This document shows positions 17,757-25,988 of a stretch of 43,470 nucleotides of DNA, one piece after another. The stretch is from NCBI RefSeq assembly GCF_019458025.1, contig NZ_JAHZUY010000031.1, positions 1-43,470 on the forward strand, in the 5' to 3' direction. Position 1 is the stretch's first letter. The number at the start of each line of letters is the position of its first letter. The notes under the pieces are model-generated. The model was given only the letters and a program-made list of their open reading frames with translations. It searched no databases and had not been told where the DNA came from. Both the position numbers and the translations under genes were made by a program. Origin of the DNA: Caldovatus aquaticus (GTDB lineage Bacteria; Pseudomonadota; Alphaproteobacteria; Acetobacterales; Acetobacteraceae).

Positions 17757-19079
17757 TCAGGCCAGGAGGTGGCCGAAGCGCCGCGCCTTGGTGGCGAGGT
17801 AGCGGTCGTTCACGCCGTTGGCCTCGAAGCGGAGCGCCTCGCGTCCCGCCACCTCGATGCCGCAGGCGGCGAGGCCGGCGAGCTTGTCCGGATTGTTGGT
17901 CATCAGCCGCACCCGCGCGATGCCGAGGGCGCGCAGCATGGTCGCGGCGACCAGGAAGTCGCGCTCGTCGGCGCCGTAGCCGAGCGCCCGGTTGGCGTCG
18001 AGCGTGTCGAGGCCCGCATCCTGCAGCCGGTAGGCGCGCAGCTTGTTCACGAGGCCGATGCCGCGCCCCTCCTGGGCGAGGTAGAGCAGCACGCCCGCCC
18101 CCTCCGCGGCCATGCGGCGGATCGCGCCGCGGAGCTGCGGGCCGCAGTCGCAGCGCAGCGAGCCGAGGAGGTCGCCCGTGAAGCACTCGGAGTGCACCCG
18201 CACCAGCGGCGCCTCGCCCTGCGCCGCCAGCTCCTCCGGCCGGCCGACCAGGATCGCGAGGTGCTCGACGCCGCCATCGGCGGCGCGGAAGGCGACGAGG
18301 CGCGCCTCCGGCGCGTCCTCGAGCGGCACCGCCGCCTCGGCGACACGGGCGAGGCTGGTCGCCGCCGTGGCCGGGTAGTCGAGCACCCAGGCGGCGGGCA
18401 CCGCGAGCAGATCGAGCCGGTCCGCGCTCGCCTCGGCGGCCGGGGCGGCGAGCAGGGCGGGCAGCAGCCGCGCGAGCTTGGCCAAGGCGAGCGCCGCCCC
18501 GGCGAGCGGCGGAGCGCCGGGGGCGAGCTCGGGGGCGGCCAGGGCTCCTGCCGGCGCGCTGCCGGCGGATGCCGGCGCTCCCTGGGGCGGCAGCAACGCC
18601 TCGGCGGTCGGGTCGGCCAGGCCGCGCAGCGCCTCGGGCGACAGGAGGGCGGGCGGAAGGCGCAGCGCCACCACGCCGGCCGGCTCCCCGGCCGACGGCG
18701 CGGGGGGCGGCTCCCTCCCGCCTCCCCCCTGCGGCACCGGCCGATGCAGCGCGGCGGCGGCCCGCGCCGGGGCGAGCAGCAGCAGCGGCGGCGCGAGGGC
18801 GGCGGCGGCAAGCGCGCCGAGGCCGCGCGCGCCCGCCGTTTCCGCCGCCACGACGCAGAGGGGGCCTTCCGGCGCGCGCAGCAGCACAGGCGTGCCCCGG
18901 CGAAGCTCGCCCACCGCGCGATGCACCGCGCGCAACCGGCGGGCGATCCGTGCTCCCGGGTCTTCCTCCGCCTCGGGCGGCGCGGCCACGGCGCTGCCGC
19001 GCGGCCGGTCGGACCCGCAGCGTCCGCCGCCGGCGGCGCGGTGTTCGGAGGCGGCGTCGCCGCGGGAGGAGAGGCTCAT
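17757..19079 (-). CDS. ribA: GTP cyclohydrolase II with an N-terminal degenerate RibB-like domain
   Basis: RibA converts GTP to the pyrimidine intermediate that opens riboflavin biosynthesis. Of 440 residues, the C-terminal half is a complete RibA. The zinc ligands Cys299, Cys310 and Cys312 lie in CFTGDLLGSLRCDC. The active-site segment LYLAQEGRGIGL, NRALGYGADERD and MTNNPDK follow. The first 210 or so residues are Ala/Pro/Leu-rich. Their position resembles the DHBP synthase domain of fused RibBA, but none of the RibB catalytic acidic motifs is visible, so DHBP synthase activity is unlikely. The organism should have a separate ribB. The gene is divergent from the response regulator with 237 bases between starts. 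Confidence 0.9.
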   Translation of the reverse strand: MSLSSRGDAASEHRAAGGGRCGSDRPRGSAVAAPPEAEEDPGARIARRLRAVHRAVGELRRGTPVLLRAPEGPLCVVAAETAGARGLGALAAAALAPPLLLLAPARAAAALHRPVPQGGGGREPPPAPSAGEPAGVVALRLPPALLSPEALRGLADPTAEALLPPQGAPASAGSAPAGALAAPELAPGAPPLAGAALALAKLARLLPALLAAPAAEASADRLDLLAVPAAWVLDYPATAATSLARVAEAAVPLEDAPEARLVAFRAADGGVEHLAILVGRPEELAAQGEAPLVRVHSECFTGDLLGSLRCDCGPQLRGAIRRMAAEGAGVLLYLAQEGRGIGLVNKLRAYRLQDAGLDTLDANRALGYGADERDFLVAATMLRALGIARVRLMTNNPDKLAGLAACGIEVAGREALRFEANGVNDRYLATKARRFGHLLA

Positions 19080-19279
19080 GCGGTCGGGTTCCTGCAACGG
19101 GCGAGAGGGAGGGGGCAGCGCATTCCAGGGAGCGAATGTGGCACCGGTTTGGCCCGCCGCATCGGCCCGGAAGCCCGCGTTCACAATGTCGTGGCCGTCG
19201 CGCGGGGGGCGCGGTTCCCCGCCGGAGGCGTCGGAATGTTCGGAAACCGGAAGCGTGATCGGGCGCTTTGATGATCGTC

Positions 19280-19298
19280 CGGCGAGGGTTGCTCGCCG
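19280..19298 (+). promoter_or_regulatory. hairpin in the leader of the response regulator gene
   Basis: CGGCGAG-GGTTG-CTCGCCG is a perfect 7-bp inverted repeat with a 5-base loop, ending 18 bases before the ATG at 19317. Outer GATC bases extend it imperfectly. It could be an operator or a translational control hairpin, since the Shine-Dalgarno (GAGGGGG) follows directly. Confidence 0.35.
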
Positions 19299-19316
19299 AT
19301 CCGAGGGGGTGGCAAC

Positions 19317-20126
19317 ATGTTCCCCATGTCCGATGATGTGACCCTGCGATCTTCCCGCGAGGCGGCAACACAGCTTCGCGAGGAGGGCACCCAGGTGGGG
19401 GGTGGGATGCCCGGACCGCGCCCGATCCTGATCGTGGACGACGACGAGGCGCTGCGCGCGACGCTGGCGGAGCAGCTGGCGGTGGGGGGCGAGTTCGTGC
19501 CGGCGGAGGCGGCGACGCTGGCCGAGGCGGAGGCGCGGCTGACCGCCGAGGAGGCGCGCTTCGACCTGGTGCTGCTCGACATCGGCCTGCCCGACGGCGA
19601 CGGGCGCGAGCTGTGCGCGCGGCTGCGCCGGCGCGGCCTGCGCATGCCGATCATCATGCTGACCGGCGCCGACGCCGAGGCCGACGTGGTCAAGGGCCTC
19701 GACGCCGGGGCCAACGACTACATCGCCAAGCCGTTCCGCCTCAACGAGCTGCTCGCCCGCATCCGCGCCCAGCTCCGGGTGTTCGACAACTCCGAGGACG
19801 CGGTCTTCACCATCGGTCCCTACACCTTCCGCCCGGCCGCCAAGCTGCTGCTCGAGCCGGCGCGCAACCGCAAGATCCGCCTGACCGAGAAGGAGGCGGC
19901 GATCCTCAAGTTCCTCTACCGCGCCGGCGGCCGCCCGGTCGCCCGCCAGGTCCTGCTCAACGAGGTCTGGGGCTACAACAGCGCCGTCACCACCCACACC
20001 CTCGAGACCCACATCTACCGCCTGCGCCAGAAGATCGAGCCCGACCCCGCCAACGCCCGCCTCCTCCTCACCGAGGGCGGCGGCTACCGCCTCGACCCCA
20101 CCGCCGGGCGCGTCGCCGCGGCCTAG
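19317..20126 (+). CDS. OmpR-family response regulator (orphan)
   Basis: This is a two-component transcription factor of 269 residues. The receiver domain (about 36-152) begins PILIVDDDEAL (acidic pocket). The phospho-acceptor aspartate is in LVLLDIGLPDGDG, followed by IIMLTGAD (Thr) and AKPFRLNELLARI (Lys). The C-terminal winged helix (about 175-262) has TEKEAAILKFLYR, GRPVARQVLLNEVWGYN and the recognition region THTLETHIYRLRQKIEP. The first 30 residues precede the receiver and may not be translated; GTGGGATG at about 19400 offers a later start at 19407 (MPGPRPILIV). No histidine kinase is adjacent, so the partner is unknown. Confidence 0.9.
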   Translation: MFPMSDDVTLRSSREAATQLREEGTQVGGGMPGPRPILIVDDDEALRATLAEQLAVGGEFVPAEAATLAEAEARLTAEEARFDLVLLDIGLPDGDGRELCARLRRRGLRMPIIMLTGADAEADVVKGLDAGANDYIAKPFRLNELLARIRAQLRVFDNSEDAVFTIGPYTFRPAAKLLLEPARNRKIRLTEKEAAILKFLYRAGGRPVARQVLLNEVWGYNSAVTTHTLETHIYRLRQKIEPDPANARLLLTEGGGYRLDPTAGRVAAA

Positions 20127-20260
20127 GGCCGGCAGGGCGAAGCGGCCGCGCGGCGCCGGACGGCGGAACCGGCCGCCGGCAGGGGGCGGACGGCGCCTCG
20201 GGGGGCGGGTCCGCGACCGTCGCGCGCGGCGCCGGCGCCCTTTCCCTCCCGCCCCGGCCT

Positions 20261-21373
20261 CTACAGCCCCAGCAGATCGAGCGTGCGCGCGACCACCGCC
20301 GCTTCGGTGAAGCGCGCGAGCGCGCGGGCGCGGCCGGCCGCGCCCATCCGGGCGCGCAGCGCCGGGTCGGCGGCGAGACGCGTGATCGCCTCGGCCAGCG
20401 GCGCGACCGCGCCCGGCGGGACGAGGAAGCCGGTCTCGCCCGGCACGACCTGCTCGCGCGGGCCGCGGATGTCGGTCGCGACCACCGGCAGGCCGGTCAG
20501 CATCGCCTCGATGACCGACATGGGCAGGCCCTCGAAATGGCTCGGCAGGGCGAAGACGTCGGCCGCGGCGAGCAGGCGCGCGACGTCGTGCCGGTAGCCG
20601 AGGCGCTTGAGGCGCGGCCCGAGCGCGGCGGCGGCGCGGGCGAAGTGCGGCTCGAGGTCCTCGCCGTGGTCGGTGGGCAGGCGCTCGCCGACCACCCAGA
20701 GCACGGCGTTGGGCGGCGCGCGCTCCATCGCCCGCAGCAGCTCGGGGTGGCCCTTGTGGCGCACCAGGCGCGAGACGACGACGACGACGCAATCCCCCTC
20801 GCGCGCGCCGAGTTCCGCGCGCAGCGCCGCGCGCGCCGCCGGGTCGGGGCGGAAGACCGCAGGATCGCGGCCGTTGCCCACCGCGACCGCGCGCGGATGG
20901 ATGCCGAGGCGGCGGGCATCCGCCGCTTCCTCCGCCGAGACGGTGAGGAAGACGTCGGTGATCCGCCCGCCGAGGCGCTCGAGCCGCAGCGACAGCGCCC
21001 GGCGCCACCAGGGGCCGGGCTGGTTGAACAGGAAGCCATGGCAGGTGTAGGCGATGCGCGGCACACCGGCCGCCCGCGCCGCGGCGCGGGCGAGCAGGCC
21101 CGAGATCGGCATGTGCGCGTGCACGAGGTCGAAGCGCTCGGCACGGAAGAGGGCGAGGAGCGCGGCGAAGGCGCGCGCCTGGGCGAGCGGGTTCAGGCTG
21201 CGCGCCATCGGCACCGGCAGGATCCGGAAACCCTCCGCGCGCGGCAGGTCGAGCAGCGGACCGTCCGCGCAGATCCCGACCACCTCGTGCCCGCGCGCAC
21301 GCGCCCCGCGCATCAGCGGCAGCAGGAAGTGCCGCAGCGAGAAGTCCACATTGGTGACCTGGGCGATCTTCAC
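20261..21373 (-). CDS. glycosyltransferase family 4
   Basis: This is a GT-B fold retaining glycosyltransferase of 370 residues. The N-terminal domain starts MKIAQVTNVDFSLRHFLLPL, and FDLVHAHMPISGLLARAAAR is typical of the acceptor domain. The C-terminal domain has VVVVSRLVRHKGHPELLRA and the nucleotide-sugar EX7E motif in HFEGLPMSVIEAM. The role would be assembly of an exopolysaccharide, capsule or LPS glycan; the sugar is unknown. The start codon is GTG. It is third in the minus-strand series rpe, heparinase-like, GT4, 19 bases after the heparinase-like stop. Confidence 0.9.
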   Translation of the reverse strand: MKIAQVTNVDFSLRHFLLPLMRGARARGHEVVGICADGPLLDLPRAEGFRILPVPMARSLNPLAQARAFAALLALFRAERFDLVHAHMPISGLLARAAARAAGVPRIAYTCHGFLFNQPGPWWRRALSLRLERLGGRITDVFLTVSAEEAADARRLGIHPRAVAVGNGRDPAVFRPDPAARAALRAELGAREGDCVVVVVSRLVRHKGHPELLRAMERAPPNAVLWVVGERLPTDHGEDLEPHFARAAAALGPRLKRLGYRHDVARLLAAADVFALPSHFEGLPMSVIEAMLTGLPVVATDIRGPREQVVPGETGFLVPPGAVAPLAEAITRLAADPALRARMGAAGRARALARFTEAAVVARTLDLLGL

Positions 21374-21392
21374 GCGACGCGGACCGGCCGGG

Positions 21393-23066
21393 CTACCGCT
21401 CGCCCGCCCCTCCCCCGCCGCCCCCCGGCGCCGGCAGGCTGACGCGCGAGATCGCCCACTGCACCGCGCCCGTCCCGGCCTCGGCGTGGACCACCACCTG
21501 GGTCGTCCGCCGCGGCTCGCCGGCGAGATAGACGCTCTCCTCGAGCGCGACGCGGCCGCCCTTGGCGCGCAGCCGCCAGCCGGCGCCGCTCGGCAGGCGC
21601 AGCAGCACCGCGCTCGCGTCCTGCTGGAGGCTGGCCGCCACGCCCGGGTGCAAGTGGAAGCGCAGCGCGAAGGCCGGCGGGTCGGCCGCCTCCACCACGT
21701 CCTCGCCGCGCAGGTCGTCGCCGGACTCGCTGAGGTAGAGGCGGCGGCGGTGGATCGCGGCGAAGGGGCGGCGCCAGCCGTCGTGGCTCGCCTCCAGCCA
21801 CTGCGCGCCGTTCGCCTCCTGCCGGTCGGCCTCGACCCGCTCGGGACGGCGGCCGAGGCCCTCCTCGCGCAGCTCGGCGCTGTTGGTGTCGGCGAGCACG
21901 AGGGTGGAATGGGCGGCGGTGGCGCGCAGGGCGTCGCGCCAGGCCTGCTCGGCGCAGGGCGCGGCGCCGCAATTGACGATCAGCCGGTCGCGCCCGACCG
22001 ACATCTCGAAGGAGAGCGTGCCGGCATGGGCGAGGCGGTCGGCCCCGCGCGGCAGGCCGTCCGGCCCGGGCCCGCCGGCGCGGCCCGGCGGCGGCGTGCC
22101 GCAGTCCACGATCACCGCCGTCCGCCCGGCCTGGAGGCGGTGGAAGCCGGTGTCCGGCAGCGCCGCGGGCGCCCGCCCGCGCGCCTGGCCCTGGGTGAGC
22201 ACCACGTCGAGCAGCGCCGAGCCTTCCTCGCGCGTGCCGTTGAACAGCGCGAGGCCGCCGTCGCCGTGCCGGAACAGCCGCAGCGCCGGCGCCGCCCGGT
22301 CCAGCGCCAGGCCGAGATGGACGGGCGCCTCCACCCCCGCCCCGTGCAGCAGGTTGCGGATCTCGATCAGGTCCTGCAGCGCGAGCAGCTGCTGGCCCGG
22401 CGAGCGCTCGACATGGCCGCCGTCGAGATGGAACTGCCGCTCCAGCTCGGCCGGCAGGAAGCGGAGGCAGCGGGCGAGCCAGGCCTCCTCCTCCAGCGCG
22501 ACGGCGGCGGCCATCGCCCCCTTGAGCGCGACCAGCGCCCCGCGGTGCGCCGCCTCGTCCGGCAGCGCCGCGACCACGTCGCGCGCGTCCTGGGCCATGC
22601 GGAGCATGAGCTGGCGGCGGAAGGAGTCCTCCGCGGTCGCGGCGAGGAAGTCCCAGTGGCCGAGCCAGGCCGAGATCCGCGCCCCGGCGACCTCGGGCGC
22701 CGCGGCCAGGCGCTCGCGCGCGCCGCGGGCGAGCCAGTCCGCGGTCAGCGCCCGGGCGCGCAGGCGGGCCGTGTCGGTGCCGAGGGCGCGCAGGTCGCGC
22801 AGCCAGGCGAAGCCGTGCGCCGCGGCGCGCCAGAGCGGCGGGCCGCCGCGCTCGTCCCAGACCGCGCCGCCGGCGCCACCGTCCTCGGCAGCCGGGACGA
22901 GGCGGCGCGCGGTGCCGGCGACCTCGAACTCGCCGCGCAGCAGGCGGGCGCCGCGCGTGGCGTCGCCGGGCCAGAGGTCGCGGAAGGCGCGCGCCGGCGC
23001 CTCCGGGGCGCGCACCGGCCGAAGCTGGGCGAGGCGGCGGCGGGCGGAACGGAACAGGCCGTCCAT
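21393..23066 (-). CDS. heparinase II/III family protein
   Basis: This is a predicted polysaccharide lyase-like protein of 557 residues. The N-terminal part (about 30-300) is helical, with the W- and L-rich pattern of the alpha/alpha toroid. The C-terminal part (about 320-540) contains the beta-sandwich of heparinase II/III, with HSTLVLADTNSAEL, LRFHLHPGVAASLQQDASAV and W-containing strands. No signal peptide is visible. Members are common in Alphaproteobacteria next to rpe; the true substrate is not known and may be a cell-surface glycan. The ATG overlaps the rpe stop by one base, so translation is coupled. Confidence 0.85.
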   Translation of the reverse strand: MDGLFRSARRRLAQLRPVRAPEAPARAFRDLWPGDATRGARLLRGEFEVAGTARRLVPAAEDGGAGGAVWDERGGPPLWRAAAHGFAWLRDLRALGTDTARLRARALTADWLARGARERLAAAPEVAGARISAWLGHWDFLAATAEDSFRRQLMLRMAQDARDVVAALPDEAAHRGALVALKGAMAAAVALEEEAWLARCLRFLPAELERQFHLDGGHVERSPGQQLLALQDLIEIRNLLHGAGVEAPVHLGLALDRAAPALRLFRHGDGGLALFNGTREEGSALLDVVLTQGQARGRAPAALPDTGFHRLQAGRTAVIVDCGTPPPGRAGGPGPDGLPRGADRLAHAGTLSFEMSVGRDRLIVNCGAAPCAEQAWRDALRATAAHSTLVLADTNSAELREEGLGRRPERVEADRQEANGAQWLEASHDGWRRPFAAIHRRRLYLSESGDDLRGEDVVEAADPPAFALRFHLHPGVAASLQQDASAVLLRLPSGAGWRLRAKGGRVALEESVYLAGEPRRTTQVVVHAEAGTGAVQWAISRVSLPAPGGGGGGAGER

Positions 23067-23758
23067 CAGGATGCCTCCCGCGCGCGGGGCGGCGCGCTCT
23101 CGCCGCCCCGCAGCGCCGCGATCGCGGCGGCGTAGTCGGGGGCGCCGAACACCGCCGTGCCGGCGACGAGCACGTCGGCCCCGGCGGCGATGCAGCGCGG
23201 CGCGGTGGCCGGCGTGATGCCGCCGTCCACCTGCAGCGCGATCGCGCGCCCCGTCGCGTCGATCATGCGGCGCAGGGTGGCGATCTTCGGCAGTTGGCTC
23301 TCGAGGAAGGACTGGCCGCCGAAGCCCGGGTTCACCGTCATCACCAGGATCAGGTCGGCGAGATCGAGGACATGTTCCACCGCCTGCACGGGCGTCGCCG
23401 GGTTGAGGACCACCCCGGCCCGCTTGCCGAGCCCGCGGATGGTCTGGAGGGTGCGATGGAGGTGCGGCCCCGCCTCGGGATGCACCGAGATCAGGTCGGC
23501 CCCGGCCTCGGCGAAGGCGGCGAGGTAGGGATCGGCCGGGGCGATCATCAGATGCACGTCGAAGGGGATGGCGGCGAGCGGCCGCAGCGCCCGCACCACC
23601 GCCGGACCGAAGCTGAGGTTCGGGACGAAATGCCCGTCCATGACGTCGAGGTGCAGCCAGTCCGCCCCGGCGGCGGCGATGGCGCGCACCTCCTCGCCCA
23701 GGCGGGCGAAGTCGGCGGCGAGGAGCGAGGGGGCGATGCGGACGGCAGAGCGGGCCAC
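23066..23758 (-). CDS. rpe: ribulose-phosphate 3-epimerase
   Basis: Rpe interconverts D-ribulose 5-phosphate and D-xylulose 5-phosphate in the pentose phosphate pathway. The TIM barrel has all family motifs: [22 protein letters not shown] (metal-binding His and Asp), [17 protein letters not shown] and QVDGGI. I chose the GTG at 23758 ([13 protein letters not shown], 230 residues), which gives the usual short N-terminus; a TTG at 23776 would add six residues. Neither has a clear Shine-Dalgarno. It heads an operon with a heparinase-like protein and a glycosyltransferase, an arrangement that ties a housekeeping enzyme to glycan genes. Confidence 0.93.
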   Translation of the reverse strand: MARSAVRIAPSLLAADFARLGEEVRAIAAAGADWLHLDVMDGHFVPNLSFGPAVVRALRPLAAIPFDVHLMIAPADPYLAAFAEAGADLISVHPEAGPHLHRTLQTIRGLGKRAGVVLNPATPVQAVEHVLDLADLILVMTVNPGFGGQSFLESQLPKIATLRRMIDATGRAIALQVDGGITPATAPRCIAAGADVLVAGTAVFGAPDYAAAIAALRGGESAPPRAREAS

Positions 23759-23885
23759 GTCATGGTTCTGCCGCAATGCCCCCGTCCGGACAACCGTGCC
23801 CCGGGTCCCGTTCCTCGTTTCGTGCCCGCGACGGACGGCGCCGGCCCGGCCCGGCCGCGCCGCGGGCGCTGCGCCGGCCCGGCGC

Positions 23886-24356
23886 TCAGATCGGCAGCGC
23901 GGTGGTCGCCTTCACCCGCTCCATCGCGAAGCGCGAGGTGACCTTGCGCAGCGACGGCACCTCCGCCGTCAGCCGGCGGTAGAAGGCGTCGAAGGCAGCC
24001 ATGTCGGGCACTACGACGCGCAGCAGGTAGTCCACGTCGCCGCCCAGGCGCCAGCACTCGACGACCTCGGGCATCCGCTCCACCGCCTCGGCGAAGCGGG
24101 CGATCCAGGCGGCGGAGTGGTCGCCGGTCTCGAGCGCGACGAAGACCGAGATCGGCAGGCCGACGCGGGCGGGGTCCACCAGCGCGACGCGGCCGGTGAT
24201 GATGCCGGCCTGCTCCATGCGGCGGATGCGCTTCCAGCACGGGGTCGGGGTCAGCCCGACCTCGGCCGCGATCTCGGCGAGCGAGCGGGAGGCGTCCTGC
24301 TGGAGCAGGCGCAGGATGACGCGGTCGGTGTGGTCGAGAGCGGTCGGTGCAGCCAA
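23886..24356 (-). CDS. Lrp/AsnC family transcriptional regulator
   Basis: This is a feast/famine-type regulator of 156 residues. The N-terminal helix-turn-helix is [42 protein letters not shown], and the C-terminal RAM (ligand-binding) domain includes [21 protein letters not shown]. The start is a TTG at 24356; no ATG or GTG fits, and a strong Shine-Dalgarno (GGAGG, 8 bases upstream) supports it. It is divergent from an MFS transporter gene with 278 bases between starts and a near-palindrome in the shared region, so that transporter is its likely target. The effector is probably an amino acid or related compound. Confidence 0.9.
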   Translation of the reverse strand: MAAPTALDHTDRVILRLLQQDASRSLAEIAAEVGLTPTPCWKRIRRMEQAGIITGRVALVDPARVGLPISVFVALETGDHSAAWIARFAEAVERMPEVVECWRLGGDVDYLLRVVVPDMAAFDAFYRRLTAEVPSLRKVTSRFAMERVKATTALPI

Positions 24357-24397
24357 GGGGGAATTCCTCCGCTTTTTGCGGGTCTTGATAGCGTGAT

Positions 24398-24417
24398 AAT
24401 CTCCAGCCGGCTAGATT
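24398..24417. promoter_or_regulatory. candidate Lrp operator between the regulator and the MFS gene
   Basis: AATCT-CC-AGCCGGCT-AGATT is a 20-base near-palindrome: an 8-base perfect centre flanked by AATCT and AGATT, with two extra bases on the left. It lies in the most AT-rich part of the divergent region, 42 bases from the regulator start, where autoregulation sites of Lrp-type proteins are expected. No footprint data can be inferred. Confidence 0.4.
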
Positions 24418-24634
24418 GGAGGCGAGAAGGGGAAAGATTTGGCGTGTCGTTCCGTCCGGCCCGCCGCGCCGGGGGGTGCGCTGCCGCCCGGCGGCATGGG
24501 CCGCGCCAGCCGCCGGCCAGCAATGCGGCGCGCAACGTTGCCGGCTCCGGGGGCCGCCCCCTAGGCTCGCGCCGATCGTCCCGCGCCGCGGGCGGGCGAT
24601 CGGCAACCGCGAGAGCGAGGAGCGCAGGCCGACC

Positions 24635-25912
24635 GTGTCCCGCCAAGCCGGCGCCGTGCTGCCGCGGCGAGCGCCTCGGGAAGGAGGCGACGTCGAATCC
24701 TTCCATGCCTGGCTCCGCCTCGCCGCCGCCATGGCGCTCGGCGCCATCGGCGGCGTCGGGATGTGGTCCATGGTCGTCGTGCTGCCGGCCGTGCAGGCGG
24801 AGTTCGGCGTGGCACGGGCCGGCGCCGCGCTGCCCTACACGCTGGTCGCGCTCGGGCTGGTGGTCGGCGGCGTCCTGATGGGGCGGCTCGCCGACCGGTT
24901 CGGCATCCGGGTGCCGGTGGTCCTCGGCACGCTGTCGCTCGGCCTCGGCTACATCGCCGTCTCGCTCGCCGGGAGCCTGACGAGCTTCGCCGTGGCCTAC
25001 GGCGTGCTGATCGGGCTGCTCGGCACCTCGGCCATGTTCGGGCCGCTGATCGCCGATGTCTCGCACTGGTTCGACCGGCGGCGCGGCCTGGCGGTCGCGC
25101 TCTGCGCCAGCGGGAACTACCTGGCCGGGGCGATCTGGCCGCCGGTGCTGCAGCACTTCGTCGCCACCGCGGGGTGGCGCCCGACGCATCTCGGCGTCGG
25201 GCTGTTCTGTCTCGCGACCATGCTGCCGCTCGCCCTGATCGCGCTGCGCCGCCCGGTGCCGGCGCCCGCGGCGCGGGGCGAGGCGGCGCGGGAGCCGCCG
25301 CCCGCCGGGCGGAGGGGGGAGGCGCCGGCGGAGATCCGCCCCGACACGCTGCAAGGGCTGCTGATGCTGGCGGGGGTGTCGTGCTGCGTGGCGATGTCCA
25401 TGCCGCAGGTGCACATCGTCGCCTATTGCGTGGACCTCGGCTACGGCGCGGCGCGGGGGGCGGAGATGCTGGCGCTGATGCTGGCCTTCGGCGTGGTCAG
25501 CCGGCTCGCCTCCGGCTGGATCATGGACCGCATCGGCGGGGCGGCGACGCTGCTGCTCGGCGCGACGCTGCAGGCGGCGGCGCTGGCGCTGTTCCTGCCC
25601 TTCGACGGGCTGGTCTCGCTCTACGTGATCTCCGCCCTGTTCGGGCTCTTCCAGGGCGGCATCGTCCCGAGCTACGCGATGATCGCGCGCACCCTGTTCC
25701 CCGCGCGCGAGGCGGGAACGCGGATCGGGCTGGTGATGGCGGCGACGCTTGCCGGGATGGCGCTCGGCGGCTGGCTGTCGGGCGCGATCTTCGACGCCAC
25801 CGGATCCTACGCGGCGGCGATCGTCAACGGGCTGCTGTGGAACCTGGTGACGATCGCGATCGCGGCCTGGCTGGTCGTGCGCCGGCTGGGCCGGCGCCCG
25901 GCCTTCGCCTGA
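24635..25912 (+). CDS. major facilitator superfamily (MFS) transporter
   Basis: This is a 12-helix inner membrane transporter of 425 residues. Helix 1 is AAAMALGAIGGVGMWSMVVVL. The conserved loop 2-3 motif is GRLADRFGIR, and its repeat in the second half is SGWIMDRIGG. A hydrophilic Pro/Arg-rich central loop (about 208-235) separates the halves. The pattern resembles monocarboxylate/oxalate-formate type MFS proteins, but the substrate cannot be named. The GTG at 24635 is chosen because it follows GAGGAG and gives a normal N-terminus; the frame is open further upstream without homology. It is divergent from the Lrp regulator. Confidence 0.85.
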   Translation: MSRQAGAVLPRRAPREGGDVESFHAWLRLAAAMALGAIGGVGMWSMVVVLPAVQAEFGVARAGAALPYTLVALGLVVGGVLMGRLADRFGIRVPVVLGTLSLGLGYIAVSLAGSLTSFAVAYGVLIGLLGTSAMFGPLIADVSHWFDRRRGLAVALCASGNYLAGAIWPPVLQHFVATAGWRPTHLGVGLFCLATMLPLALIALRRPVPAPAARGEAAREPPPAGRRGEAPAEIRPDTLQGLLMLAGVSCCVAMSMPQVHIVAYCVDLGYGAARGAEMLALMLAFGVVSRLASGWIMDRIGGAATLLLGATLQAAALALFLPFDGLVSLYVISALFGLFQGGIVPSYAMIARTLFPAREAGTRIGLVMAATLAGMALGGWLSGAIFDATGSYAAAIVNGLLWNLVTIAIAAWLVVRRLGRRPAFA

Positions 25913-25988
25913 GCCGGGCGGCGGCGCGGCGGGGCGCGCGCCGGGGCCGGTCCCCGCTCCCGGCCGCCGCGGCCGACCGCGACCGGCG

